This document shows positions 44,401 through 52,863 of a stretch of 64,000 bases of DNA, in pieces. The stretch is from Tenacibaculum agarivorans. GTDB lineage: Bacteria; Bacteroidota; Bacteroidia; Flavobacteriales; Flavobacteriaceae. The notes under the pieces are model-generated. The model was given only the letters and a program-made list of their open reading frames with translations. It had not been told where the DNA came from and ran no database searches. How positions within the stretch are numbered: position 1 is the first letter of the stretch; each line of letters opens with the position of its first letter. The DNA lies in contig NZ_MSMP01000017.1 of NCBI RefSeq assembly GCF_001936575.1, forward strand, positions 1 to 64,000, read 5' to 3'. The translations under genes and the position numbers were made by a program.

Positions 44401-45056
44401 ATCTTATTAAATAAGATGGCAAACGTAATATACATTGCATTATTTGGCATATGATTTTGTTTAGAAAAAACAGTTTTATGTAAATACTTTCGCGTAAAGT
44501 TTTGAATGTATACAATCATTTTTCTGAAAGTATGGGCTGTTTCCTCTAAATTGAATTCGCTATTTGTAAGGCTATTAGTGTAGTTTTTTAAGGAATTAAT
44601 AAAAGGAGTTTCTATAAACTCTTCTTGTCGTACTGACTCAAGAAATTCTTCTAAGGCAACTTTTTTGTCCCATAGTACTTCTAACAGCACGTTGCTTATT
44701 TTATTAGCAATTGTGGTTTCATTGAAATGGAGTAGGGTATGGTACCATTGCTCTATTTTTTGATACCAGTTTAATAAAGTGATAGCAATTTCTTCTGCAA
44801 TTTTATCCTCAAAACGTAAACTATCTATAGGTTCTTTAATAATTCCTATGATATAAATTACAGGATCTTGTTCTATTAAACTTCTCCAATTTCCATCAAT
44901 AATATTTTCAGTGGTATAAAAATTAATATGTTCTGCATAGGAAACAACATAAGCCAAGAGATCTTCAAATGATCGATCGTCTATCTCAAAATCTGGATTA
45001 AGGAGTTTGTGATTGATTCTTTGCTGTTGTATAGTCCCTTTTCTTCTTTTCATCAT
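41418..45056 (-). CDS. eCIS baseplate J-like protein (Afp11)
   Basis: A 1212-residue baseplate wedge protein. The N-terminal region (FEDLLAYVVSYAEHINFY) and the late baseplate J/gp6-like segment (RHKDRALTIWDYEHLILQQF, then VTLVILSQQWQ) match Afp11-type proteins. A charged tail of ~60 residues follows (DDDDDFPEEENT and a Lys/Glu end). It binds gp25 and Afp12 homologs; the gp25 gene lies 23 bp upstream. Longer than Afp11 itself but normal for Bacteroidota eCIS. Cytosolic until particle release. Confidence 0.88.
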   Translation of the reverse strand: MMKRRKGTIQQQRINHKLLNPDFEIDDRSFEDLLAYVVSYAEHINFYTTENIIDGNWRSLIEQDPVIYIIGIIKEPIDSLRFEDKIAEEIAITLLNWYQKIEQWYHTLLHFNETTIANKISNVLLEVLWDKKVALEEFLESVRQEEFIETPFINSLKNYTNSLTNSEFNLEETAHTFRKMIVYIQNFTRKYLHKTVFSKQNHMPNNAMYITFAILFNKIQTQINAIAQKHLDFYYKNILQQTPNKGIPTQTIVCFELSPKSKGVLIPENTPVLAGKLFDSKKNIVLETTKPLLASPVVIDSLQNLYANKSNFIKIGTKDPTIANILQHTFISNGKQQLTDNKGLFGADENSIIDSEVSPKNTADIGFIIGSQVLFLGEGEREIKISFFLEKDSSEQTFWKLLHEMVTNQGLPLDVIFNDVFEEAFNISYTSKEKWIDVHRYYVQFDQILNTFSIILELGNSMPAVTSSTIEKEYLWPMLKVELSELAPIYAYSFFKGLQLEMLTIDVQVNGIKDLSVYNTMGKVALAKPFYAFSPAPKIGDTLLIGKSELYQKEITEIDINIAWDNLPSDFGGFDSYYESYSQVFNNNSFNAAVSALSDGYWFPLEKKDREEFSLFKTQNVITPEGYNEVKLTTKTNIKLNNLGKYQLTRNYKLTDPIPYNIHTNSGFLKLSFSTPEYAFGKDLYQKEYTRIATYNAKNNTELPLPNTPFSPKIKGITLNYTAKDVIYFNNAYDGNASSLKGDYIHITPFGKEQIVADSKVYKNTLVTDFEGEGYLYLKLKKVASENSISLFFDLNNTTPTNFEKANNLVVEYKKVDRWVTLPKKNIISDSTHQLSSSGIIEILIPRLSDEMNKDNFELRFVALHDAYKYPTFNGIYTNAVVVVCTNEDENVIGKKIEGGNITKLGKKIADIKKVVQPQSSFGGKTPTVPELFYTEVSERIRHKDRALTIWDYEHLILQQFHEIAAVKCTNKNNKFKPQAGKVTLVILSQQWQYDNHHYFNTNELLVIQQFIKTKSNSFIKINVQNPTPEWLLVTCVVQFDLEDQGGYYIEQLNTELNEYLCPVSNKNKEKTVGIGGSIVPRTLKTYLENLSYIQSIKKLEIEHIIRKGIDDFSLKVYEENQEIRPTLPWSMLVPKLKHNIYTSSILEDETIEEIESQNFRIGVDYIIADDDDDFPEEENTVSTTVITQEVKPKVTTVKEKKIDTILNFNIE

Positions 45057-45079
45057 CTGTAATCTAAGCTAAAAACTAT

Positions 45080-45595
45080 CTATTGTTTATTTTTTGCTTT
45101 ATGAAGCGCTAGTAAATCTGCGAAATTAGTAGGTTGCTTAACTGGTCTTTTATATAATTCTGGTATATCAGTTCCTTCAATTTTATAATATGGGAAAACC
45201 AAGTTAAAGCGTGTGTTTGTTGAGGGAATTTTATAATCTAAGTTGATTTTGATTACTCCATCTAAATACTGAGATTCATCAACATAAACTTTTATTAATT
45301 TTATTCTGGGTTCAAATCTTAAAATAGCAGTTCGAATCATTTCAGTAATTAAATGAATCCGAGAGTTTGATATAGATTCAAACAAATAGGTATAAATATC
45401 ACAACCATATCTTGGAGTCATAATTCGTTCTCCGATTTTGGTGTTTAATAAAATCTTTAACGATTGCTGAATATCTTTCTCATTGGAAACCATTTCTACT
45501 CCTAAAGAACTTTCTTTATGAAAAGTAGGAGGAAAGCTCCATCCTGTTCCTAAAAACAAATTATGTTTTTTTACATCTTCTACTTTAAATTTCAT
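45080..45595 (-). CDS. gp25-like baseplate wedge (Afp9)
   Basis: A 171-residue gp25/GPW family protein with the diagnostic core: NEKDIQQSLKILLNTKIGER, then RIMTPRYGCDI, and the strand FEPRIKLIKVYV. It initiates sheath assembly in the baseplate. It starts two bases after the VgrG-like gene stop. The N-terminal ~30 residues (LGTGWSFPPTF) are also typical of eCIS gp25 proteins. Full length. Confidence 0.95.
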   Translation of the reverse strand: MKFKVEDVKKHNLFLGTGWSFPPTFHKESSLGVEMVSNEKDIQQSLKILLNTKIGERIMTPRYGCDIYTYLFESISNSRIHLITEMIRTAILRFEPRIKLIKVYVDESQYLDGVIKINLDYKIPSTNTRFNLVFPYYKIEGTDIPELYKRPVKQPTNFADLLALHKAKNKQ

Positions 45596-45597
45596 AT

Positions 45598-47397
45598 TTA
45601 ATTGAGATTTACTGTTGATCCACTAATACTTGTTGTACCACTACTACTAACATCTGTGCTACTACTTCCACTAAGTGTTAATGATTGTGATGCCGAACCA
45701 GAAAGGGAAGCCGAACTACTAATAGTAATATCATCACTATCTGATTTTATAGATACTGATGCACCTTCTATGCTGACAGCATCTGAAGCTTTAAGTGTCA
45801 TTGCTGAAGCACTTTGGATCGTAATTCCGTCACTATTCATTAAAATTTGATTGCTATTTTGATCTGTGATGGTAATAGCTTCATCTTGATCACTTAATAC
45901 AATAGTATTTCCGTTTGGAGTAAGCATAGTCATGACAATATTTTCATCATCAAACTGCACTTGAAGTTGACTTCTGGTCACAAGAGCTTTAAGATTATTA
46001 TCGCTATCAGCAGGAATAACAGTTGAAGCAGGAGGTAAGGCACTACTGTACATGCTTCCTAAAACTATTGGATAAGCTGGATTACCGTCTATAAAACCTA
46101 AAATAACTTCATCATTTACTTCAGGAAAAAAGTACGCTCCGAAAGAATTGCTAGCATAGAATGATGCTAAACGCGCCCATACAAATTCTGTGGTATCATT
46201 TAACATTGGAATTTCTACTTGTACTCTATATTCTCCTCCATCTTCATCATACACATCTTGTACTATACCAACTTGAAGTCCTTTTACATCAATTAATGTT
46301 TCTTTAATTTCAGGTTCAGAAGGGGCTGATTTAACCTTTTGATCATGAAATTCTGGTAGTACTCCAATTTGAACTTCAGTAATCCATTTACCACCACTTA
46401 AACTATGATGTACGCTAGATACATAAGCATCACCATTAAACGAATCTCCTAATCCTGTTAACGATATTAGTGTATTTGGTTTTACCTCTGCAGATCCTGG
46501 AAATGTAATGCTTCCACGGAATTTAGACATGCGTAAGCGTAATAATAAAGCATCGGATGTTTCTTGAGTTTCTTCTTGCGTAAAAGGAACAGAGGTAAAT
46601 ATGGTTTCATCAGTATCAGTTACTGCTTCTAAGTCAGACTCTGAAGTATCTCCTTGTTCATTTGCGGTAGGCTCGCTGGCTTCTGAACTTACAGTTTCTT
46701 GATCCGAAAGTGACCAAGAATTATACGTAATTGAATTGAGTTGTTCTGTAGCTTCAAGTTCAATATCCATTTCCATAATATCTCTACCATATTCGAGTTC
46801 TAAAACGGCTTCACTATCTACTGAAATTTCACTAATAGTTAATGTTCCACTATCCGTCACAACCGCCATACCATTTCGTTGTGCTCTACTTACAATAAAA
46901 TCCCAATCTGAAGCTTGATACTGAATAATCTTTTCTTTAGTTACACTAGTAGCAGTAATACTTGCATCTACACCTGTATTATCTACAATTTGCTGAATTG
47001 CATCACTATCTAAGGAATCAGAAAGTACAACTTGACTTTTACTTTTTACAAGAGAAACAAGCGTATCTTTACATGTGATTTGAAAAGTAGTTCCAGAATC
47101 ATCTACTTTAATGGATTGTTTGGTTACCTCACCAGAAAATATGGTGGTAGTATCGTTGGCATATCCTAAAGAAATTTCAATGGTGTTTCCTATTTCAAAA
47201 GTTGAAGCATCTGCAATTTCAAACATTTGAGTGGATGGATTACCATCTCTAACTGTAATTTGTGCTTGAGCTATGGTGTCAATTTCTTGTGTAATACTCA
47301 CACTCATAACTCCATAAGAATCTGGAATTGCATCACCTTCAGAGGTAATGGTAAATGAAACTAAATTGTTTCCACTGATGATTGGTGAACTTGCCAT
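45598..47397 (-). CDS. VgrG-like spike protein (Afp8)
   Basis: A 599-residue fusion of gp27-like (residues ~1-340) and gp5-like domains. The OB-fold begins near residue 365 (VKGLQVGIVQDVYDEDGG, VWARLASFYAS, YFFPEVNDEVILGF). A Ser/Thr/Gly-rich beta-prism spike ends the protein (residues ~485-599), with repeats such as SGSASQSLTLSGSSST. There is no extra effector domain at the C-terminus. It sits between gp25 and the LysM tube initiator, as in Afp-type clusters. Confidence 0.93.
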   Translation of the reverse strand: MASSPIISGNNLVSFTITSEGDAIPDSYGVMSVSITQEIDTIAQAQITVRDGNPSTQMFEIADASTFEIGNTIEISLGYANDTTTIFSGEVTKQSIKVDDSGTTFQITCKDTLVSLVKSKSQVVLSDSLDSDAIQQIVDNTGVDASITATSVTKEKIIQYQASDWDFIVSRAQRNGMAVVTDSGTLTISEISVDSEAVLELEYGRDIMEMDIELEATEQLNSITYNSWSLSDQETVSSEASEPTANEQGDTSESDLEAVTDTDETIFTSVPFTQEETQETSDALLLRLRMSKFRGSITFPGSAEVKPNTLISLTGLGDSFNGDAYVSSVHHSLSGGKWITEVQIGVLPEFHDQKVKSAPSEPEIKETLIDVKGLQVGIVQDVYDEDGGEYRVQVEIPMLNDTTEFVWARLASFYASNSFGAYFFPEVNDEVILGFIDGNPAYPIVLGSMYSSALPPASTVIPADSDNNLKALVTRSQLQVQFDDENIVMTMLTPNGNTIVLSDQDEAITITDQNSNQILMNSDGITIQSASAMTLKASDAVSIEGASVSIKSDSDDITISSSASLSGSASQSLTLSGSSSTDVSSSGTTSISGSTVNLN

Positions 47398-47405
47398 AAC
47401 TACAA

Positions 47406-48086
47406 TTACTTTAAAGGAGGTAGGTATAATTTTGTACCTGGACTTAAATCTCTAAAATTTAAAATATTATTGTAAGCAGCTACTTCAGTATAATAATTAC
47501 TGTCACCATAAATTTGATAGCAAATTAAAGGCAAAGTATCTCCTTCTTTTATTTCTATATAGTGAGTTAAATCGGGTGATTGATTATCTGCTTCTGTAGC
47601 AATGTCATCTGCTGAAATAGAACTTTCAAAAGCTACACTTAATTTTGCTCGTAACGGCGTACCGTCACTTTGAAATAAAGTATAAGAAATATTGAGAGAG
47701 ATCAATTTACATTTAAAAACTAATGTTCCCCAAGAAAGAATTAAATAGTTAGGTTCGTGAATACTACCATTATAGGTAAAACAGGTACTTTTAAACTCAT
47801 CGATTTGATCTGAAACAGAAGTTGATGAAGATAATAAACTACTTAAACTACTCGTGCTTATTGCTCCAGTAGCATCAAAATAAATATCAAAAGACACCTT
47901 TTCTGGAGGTGTTCCTTTATACCAAGTAGAAGTACCTGGTGAACCTACAGGTTGAAATTTATTGTACTCAATAGTGTGTTCATGTGTATATGAAGCAGGA
48001 TTGATTTGTACAGTACAACTATCGCCTGTTTCGCTTGAAAACTCATTATCTGAGTAAGCGGTAATGGTCATTAATTCTTTCGACAT
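47406..48086 (-). CDS. CIS tube initiator with LysM domain (Afp7)
   Basis: A 226-residue protein matching the CIS tube protein family: an N-terminal tube-fold domain (CTVQINPASYTHEHTIEYN, TPPEKVSFDIYFDATG) and a C-terminal LysM domain of ~50 residues (EIKEGDTLPLICYQIYGDS to LSPGTKLYLPPL). In Afp-type particles it joins the spike to the tube. Its ATG is directly adjacent to the DUF5908 stop (TAAATG). Confidence 0.93.
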   Translation of the reverse strand: MSKELMTITAYSDNEFSSETGDSCTVQINPASYTHEHTIEYNKFQPVGSPGTSTWYKGTPPEKVSFDIYFDATGAISTSSLSSLLSSSTSVSDQIDEFKSTCFTYNGSIHEPNYLILSWGTLVFKCKLISLNISYTLFQSDGTPLRAKLSVAFESSISADDIATEADNQSPDLTHYIEIKEGDTLPLICYQIYGDSNYYTEVAAYNNILNFRDLSPGTKLYLPPLK

Positions 48087-48245
48087 TTATCGTTCTTTAA
48101 GTTTTTGTAATTGCCTTTTTACTTCTTTTTTACAAAGACTGGCTATAGTTTCTCTAATAGTATTTGTATCTAAAACTTCAGATTTTGGAGCCATAGATTC
48201 CTCAACTTTCACCTTAATAATTAATTCTCTTATTTCTATAGGCAT
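48087..48245 (-). CDS. DUF5908 small eCIS protein
   Basis: A 52-residue protein, MPIEIRELIIKVKV at the start and an RQLQKLKER end, of the DUF5908 family found between tube and LysM genes in eCIS and related clusters. It is packed without a gap against the LysM gene and three bases after the second tube gene. Role unknown; its position suggests a chaperone or adaptor for the tube initiator. Confidence 0.85.
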   Translation of the reverse strand: MPIEIRELIIKVKVEESMAPKSEVLDTNTIRETIASLCKKEVKRQLQKLKER

Positions 48246-48248
48246 GAT

Positions 48249-48695
48249 TTAAATTACTAATGAATAATCGTAAGATAACTCTAAACTTTCTATAAGAATT
48301 TCATTCTTCATAGAATCTAAAGGAGAAAACTCCCATTTTACCGGCCAGGCATTTATAAAACTCCAGTTTTTTATAGGAAAACTATCTTCATCTAAAAGAC
48401 TGAGAATAACGGTTTGCGTTATAATTGTTGACGATAAACCTCCACCAATTGTAGCCTCACACCATAAGGATAATAAAGAAATACTAGAAGTAACTCCACG
48501 TTTTAAAACTAAATTTTGATATTTAGCACCTGTAGGAACTCTATGTTTAAAGCGATTTTCACCACCCTCTGCAATTTCTTCTACACCCATTTCCATAGAC
48601 ATACCCGATACCTCTTTAAAAGAAGTATCGGCTAAGCCTAATTCTAAGGGAAATGTAAGTCTAAAATAAAAACCTGGTAATGGGTAATCACTCAT
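48249..48695 (-). CDS. eCIS tube protein (Afp5-like)
   Basis: A 148-residue phage tail tube protein. It has the family opening LPGFYFRLTFPLELG, the FKEVSGMSMEMGVEEIAEGG loop, the LVLKRGV strand and the NAWPVKWE motif near the C-terminus. It is a diverged paralog of the adjacent Afp1-like gene (five bases upstream). In Afp the Afp5 protein forms the first tube ring at the baseplate, so it is probably present in few copies. Confidence 0.93.
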   Translation of the reverse strand: MSDYPLPGFYFRLTFPLELGLADTSFKEVSGMSMEMGVEEIAEGGENRFKHRVPTGAKYQNLVLKRGVTSSISLLSLWCEATIGGGLSSTIITQTVILSLLDEDSFPIKNWSFINAWPVKWEFSPLDSMKNEILIESLELSYDYSLVI

Positions 48696-48700
48696 AAATT

Positions 48701-49162
48701 TTAGCTATTTGCAATAGTTAATCCTTCATGAGCTAATTCTAAAGTTTCTACAGCCACTTCATTAGCTTCAGACTTTAAATCTGTACCAGTAATTTTTGTT
48801 GGCCAAGCATTAGTTAATGTCCAAGTCATTGTAGGTGAACCTGATTCATCTAATAACTTGATAACCACGGTTTCTCTTTTAATGGTATTCATTTTAATAG
48901 CATCATACCATTTCCAGAAATTATTATCTTTTACAAAGACTCCTTTTTTTAGTGTTACGTTACCAAATTTAGCTAATCCAGGCATCTTAATTGTGCTGAA
49001 CGTTTTACTATCTCCGTGTCTGTATTCTACCACTTGTGTTTCGGTATCTAAACCAGAAACTTCTTGAAAAGACGCTGTGTTATCTTGAGAGCCTAAACTA
49101 ACTGTGAAATAAAATTTAGTTAGTGGCCAAACTGAGCCTTGTTTTGATCCATCATCTGCCAT
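48701..49162 (-). CDS. eCIS main tube protein (Afp1-like)
   Basis: A 153-residue inner-tube protein. Typical motifs are WPLTKFYFTVSLG, FQEVSGLDTETQVVEYRHGD, VTLKKGVFVKDNNFWKWYD and LTNAWPTKITGTDLK. It should form the stacked hexameric rings that carry cargo. It lies 53 bp after the sheath stop, the largest gap in the core operon, which might allow separate translation control for this abundant protein. Full length. Confidence 0.95.
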   Translation of the reverse strand: MADDGSKQGSVWPLTKFYFTVSLGSQDNTASFQEVSGLDTETQVVEYRHGDSKTFSTIKMPGLAKFGNVTLKKGVFVKDNNFWKWYDAIKMNTIKRETVVIKLLDESGSPTMTWTLTNAWPTKITGTDLKSEANEVAVETLELAHEGLTIANS

Positions 49163-49215
49163 GATTCAATATTTTTAAATTATTTAATTATTTTTTGTTG
49201 TGAACTTTACGTTTT

Positions 49216-50883
49216 TTAACCTTTTTGCATTTCTTGTTGGAATGTAATTTCAATGAATTCAGCTGGATGAGAAACAGCTACTTTTACAGCAACAATCATT
49301 CTTCCATTTAGAATATCATCTCCGGTCATTGTACTACCTAACCCAACAGTTACAGAAAAAGCATCTGCAGGTTTTGGTCCTACTAATCCTCCTTGGTTCC
49401 ATAATCCTAAAAGGAAATTAGAAATCATACTTTTTACTGAAACCCAAGTTTTAGCATCGTTAGGAGCAAATACATAGGCACTAGCAGCTTCTTTTACTGA
49501 TTGTTCTATGTAAATTAAAGTTCTTCTTACATTAATATATCTCCAGTCATTAGAGTTTCCATCTAGGGTTCTTGCTCCCCAAACTAATACTCCTTTTCCA
49601 GGGAATGAACGTATTGCACACACAGACTTTCCATCTAAAGGCATGTTTAAATCTTCCTGTGCTTTTAAATCGATTTTAATAGATGGAGCAATTACACCTT
49701 GTACACCAACATTAGCAGGTGCTACCCAAACTCCTTCATTATTATCTACAGTAGTATAAATACCAGCCATCGCAGCACTAGGAGTCATTAAGTTTAAATG
49801 CTCTAGCATGTGCTTTAATAAAAGCTTATATGAAGAACTTAAGTTTTTAAGTACAGCGTCTGCTTTATCTCTGGTAATACCATCTGCTCCTGGTTTAGCA
49901 GCAAATAAGGCATTGATATATTTTACAATAGGATTCGGAGAACTATTTCCTGTTTTAGGATCTACTACATTTGGAAATTCAGCATTTAACATCGCTTTTA
50001 CTGTAGTGTAACTTCCTTGTGCAATATTGTTGTAAGAAATATCGGTTAATTGATTTACAGTAGTATGTAACCAAGGATAATATACCGCAGCATAACTGTT
50101 AAACTTAGGCAAAGTTGGTTCAACTGCATTTCTAAAAGCTTCTACGCTGGTAGTACCTACCAATGGCTCAGAATATCCACCAGGTACATCAAGTAAAGCA
50201 ACTCTTGTTGCTAATGCTCCACAGTGATTAATTAATTGTCCTTGTAATGTATAACATAAAGCATACTTTTTAGCTAATTCAGTTTCAGTAGGATCCATTA
50301 ATTCTACTGAGTCTGGAATAACAATCATGGTAGGCTCAGTTTCTTTTTCTAATACTGTTAAGGCATCTGTAAAAGGATCAGTAGATGTTAATCCAGTTAA
50401 AGAATAATCATAAGCTCCTGTAGATACTACATAACAAGTACCACCACCATTTTCGTAGAAAAATTTGATAGCACTGTATAGTCTATAGTTTACAGTACTA
50501 GTTGCTAAACCATAACCGTTAGCACCGATATAGAAATCAGGTGTTACCGTACTTTTAGTATCAGCTTGCGGAGTAGCTTTAGCAGCATCTCCCTTCTTTT
50601 TTGAAGGATCTGTGGCAGCAGCGGCTTTAGGAGCTGGAGCATTAGCTGGTACTTGAGTTACATTAAATTGAATTTGAGGAGGTTTACTTCCAAAGATAGC
50701 ATTAAACTCGGCTAGCGAAGTAATTCTTACAGCTTTGTTTACAAGGTCTTTACCATTGTAACTTGTGTTTCCCGTGTATCCTATAAATGCAGGAATCGCG
50801 GTTGGAACAGGCACAACAGCATTACCAAAAGCATCCAATTCTTGGATGTAAACTCCTGGTGTTTTCATTTCTGTTACTGACAT
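49216..50883 (-). CDS. eCIS contractile sheath protein
   Basis: A 555-residue tail sheath protein, the only sheath gene in the cluster (Afp has three). It starts TPGVYIQELDAFGNAVVPVPTA, the usual sheath opening (quoted ends TPGVYI and VPVPTA), and ends AEFIEITFQQEMQ, the C-terminal handshake strand. Late conserved segments are CAIRSFPGKGVLVWGARTL and NVRRTLIYIEQSVK. An Ala/Lys/Pro-rich insertion (about residues 77-114, KAAAATDPSKKKGDAAK) interrupts the domain near the surface. Role: contraction drives the tube through the target envelope. Confidence 0.97.
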   Translation of the reverse strand: MSVTEMKTPGVYIQELDAFGNAVVPVPTAIPAFIGYTGNTSYNGKDLVNKAVRITSLAEFNAIFGSKPPQIQFNVTQVPANAPAPKAAAATDPSKKKGDAAKATPQADTKSTVTPDFYIGANGYGLATSTVNYRLYSAIKFFYENGGGTCYVVSTGAYDYSLTGLTSTDPFTDALTVLEKETEPTMIVIPDSVELMDPTETELAKKYALCYTLQGQLINHCGALATRVALLDVPGGYSEPLVGTTSVEAFRNAVEPTLPKFNSYAAVYYPWLHTTVNQLTDISYNNIAQGSYTTVKAMLNAEFPNVVDPKTGNSSPNPIVKYINALFAAKPGADGITRDKADAVLKNLSSSYKLLLKHMLEHLNLMTPSAAMAGIYTTVDNNEGVWVAPANVGVQGVIAPSIKIDLKAQEDLNMPLDGKSVCAIRSFPGKGVLVWGARTLDGNSNDWRYINVRRTLIYIEQSVKEAASAYVFAPNDAKTWVSVKSMISNFLLGLWNQGGLVGPKPADAFSVTVGLGSTMTGDDILNGRMIVAVKVAVSHPAEFIEITFQQEMQKG

Positions 50884-50901
50884 TCTTCTTGTTTTTAAAG
50901 G

Positions 50902-51930
50902 TTAGACATAAATTATTGATTGAGAATAATAAGTATCCTCGTCATTTTTACTTTTGATTTTAATAGAGTTTGCGTTAGGAACAGGGATTTTTAAATCGTG
51001 TTCTATAAGCACATCAGAAAACTGATTCATATACTGTATCTTAAGAAGAGGATGCGCTTTAGTTTTTTGGTAGAACTTTAAAGGTTGTTCAGACACAAAA
51101 ACATAAGATTCTCCATGTTCTTGAAATACTACTTTTTTTTCTGGAGGAGAATATGTTTCATTTCCTCCGCTATCAATGCTAATATTTTTAATTTCTATTT
51201 TTTTATATTCTGGAATTACAACAACATATTCTCTAAATGCAGCTCGAGCACTAAAATTTATATTCATTTTAGGTAAAGTATTCTCTTTAAGTGATTCTCG
51301 AATATTTCTCATATTTATATGTAAAATTCCTAGAGAATGTAGAGATGGCATTGTAGAGGTTGCATAAAATTTATTTTGCAAAATATTATTGATCCATAAC
51401 TCATATTGTCCACTACCAAAAGCACTAAGATTAATTGGTATGGTACTTTCACCTTTTTGAGAAGTATAGTTGACAATATTTTGACTTTTATATTTTACAG
51501 CAATGGTGTTAGATTGTAGTTTATCAACTTTTAAATTAAATGATAAAGGTTGAATAGTGATTTTTGTTGTTGGTGATATAGAAATCTTTTCATTAAATCG
51601 ATTGGTAATATCATCATTCGTAAAGTAATGGGTTACATGTTCATCCTTTAAATGTTCAATGTCTGAATAGTTATAGAAATAAGGATCAGTATTTTCTACA
51701 TAGAAAAATAAATCTTCTGCATTATCCAATTCTTCCCATATTTCTTTTGTTTCTGGTACTTCAATGAAGCATTTGAATTCATTTTTGTCCTTTTGAAAAC
51801 GAATGCGGTAGTTTTTTATGGTTTTTAAGGAGTCCTGTACAGGAATTAAATTAAAAACAGTACACTCTTGATTAGGAAAATAATCATGATTAAATAGTAA
51901 AGAAAACCAATGTTTGTAAGTTTTATTCAT
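50902..51930 (-). CDS. Unassigned eCIS-cluster protein
   Basis: A 342-residue cytosolic protein, mostly beta-rich, with no signal peptide. Notable segments are HWFSLLFNHDYF at the start, HSLGILHINM and YVFVSEQPLKFYQK. It lies between the DUF4255 cap gene and the sheath gene with gaps of 6 and 18 bp, so it is almost certainly part of the machine's operon. It could be a cap adaptor or assembly factor. I do not recognise a family and assign no function. Confidence 0.7.
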   Translation of the reverse strand: MNKTYKHWFSLLFNHDYFPNQECTVFNLIPVQDSLKTIKNYRIRFQKDKNEFKCFIEVPETKEIWEELDNAEDLFFYVENTDPYFYNYSDIEHLKDEHVTHYFTNDDITNRFNEKISISPTTKITIQPLSFNLKVDKLQSNTIAVKYKSQNIVNYTSQKGESTIPINLSAFGSGQYELWINNILQNKFYATSTMPSLHSLGILHINMRNIRESLKENTLPKMNINFSARAAFREYVVVIPEYKKIEIKNISIDSGGNETYSPPEKKVVFQEHGESYVFVSEQPLKFYQKTKAHPLLKIQYMNQFSDVLIEHDLKIPVPNANSIKIKSKNDEDTYYSQSIIYV

Positions 51931-51936
51931 AGTTTT

Positions 51937-52515
51937 CTATTTTTTTTGAGCGCCAGCTCCTGAATTATTAATACCGCTTACTTGTTCTATGATACGACCT
52001 TTTTGAATACTGATCATACGAACTTTATATACCATTGAAGGAACATATTTAGCACCAATTCCACTCCAAACATGACTGAGTTCTTGGATAGGAACATTGT
52101 AGATTTGGAATATTAAACGTTCTACAGATTCGTCTAAATCAGGATGAGTACTTGGTGTAAAAACTTTGGTTGCTTGTAGTGTACCTATAACCGCAGAAAG
52201 CATTTTCAATGCTTCAATATAATTATCTGAATTATAATTTGCTGAAATTAATAAATACATATTCAGATATACAGGAGGATTCATTTTATTGAATGTTCCT
52301 CTTCCTGTGTTATGATATTCTTGAGTGTTTTTAACTGCTTTTTCTTGTTCAAGGTTAATAACAGAAAGAATAATTTTATTTTCTATGTTTTGTGTAATAC
52401 TTCCATCTAGGTTAATAAGGCTACTCACCATTACAATATCTTCCGTAAGTCCGAAAGACATTTTTAGTTCTTTGTTTAGTAAGTCGCGAATAAATATTAA
52501 TACCCTATCTAACAT
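51937..52515 (-). CDS. DUF4255 cap/terminator protein (Afp16-like)
   Basis: A 192-residue protein of the DUF4255/Pvc16 family, which caps the tube and ends sheath growth in eCIS particles. It has the family start LIFIRDLLNKELK, an internal NPPVYLNMYLLISANY strand, YIEALKMLSAVIG, and an ending with LSHVWSGIGAKYVPSMVYKVRM. Its position before the sheath genes matches Bacteroidota clusters. Full length. Confidence 0.9.
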   Translation of the reverse strand: MLDRVLIFIRDLLNKELKMSFGLTEDIVMVSSLINLDGSITQNIENKIILSVINLEQEKAVKNTQEYHNTGRGTFNKMNPPVYLNMYLLISANYNSDNYIEALKMLSAVIGTLQATKVFTPSTHPDLDESVERLIFQIYNVPIQELSHVWSGIGAKYVPSMVYKVRMISIQKGRIIEQVSGINNSGAGAQKK

Positions 52516-52521
52516 ATATTA

Positions 52522-52863
52522 CTACTTTTTGTCGTTTACTAATGTTTTTATAGCATTCACTACTGTTCTGGAAAAATACATTCCGACCACGCAAATCGAG
52601 AATATTAGCGTAAATGCTGGACGTCTAAAGGTTATAATTTCTGAAACATCTTCAATATCTTTTGATAATTGCTGATTTAAAATCTGAGCTTCTGAACTTA
52701 CTACGTAAGCTAAGATTAATGAAATGGGTATACTTATGATCAATACAAAAAGTAACCATAACAGCTCTTTTGCCATAATTTTTTTTATGATTTTGACTAC
52801 TTTTTTTACTTTGCCAAAATCATCTTTCACTGCTTTTTCTTTTGTACTCAAACTACTTTTCAC
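52522..52863 (-). CDS. Two-helix membrane protein of the eCIS operon
   Basis: A 113-residue protein with a basic N-terminal region (residues 1-~30) and two transmembrane helices (LLWLLFVLIISIPISLILAYVV near 35-56 and FTLIFSICVVGMYFSRTVV near 84-103; each quoted as predicted span). It overlaps the GH18 gene by four bases and starts the run to the cap gene. It may dock the particle to the membrane or help release, but no family is recognised. Confidence 0.65.
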   Translation of the reverse strand: MKSSLSTKEKAVKDDFGKVKKVVKIIKKIMAKELLWLLFVLIISIPISLILAYVVSSEAQILNQQLSKDIEDVSEIITFRRPAFTLIFSICVVGMYFSRTVVNAIKTLVNDKK

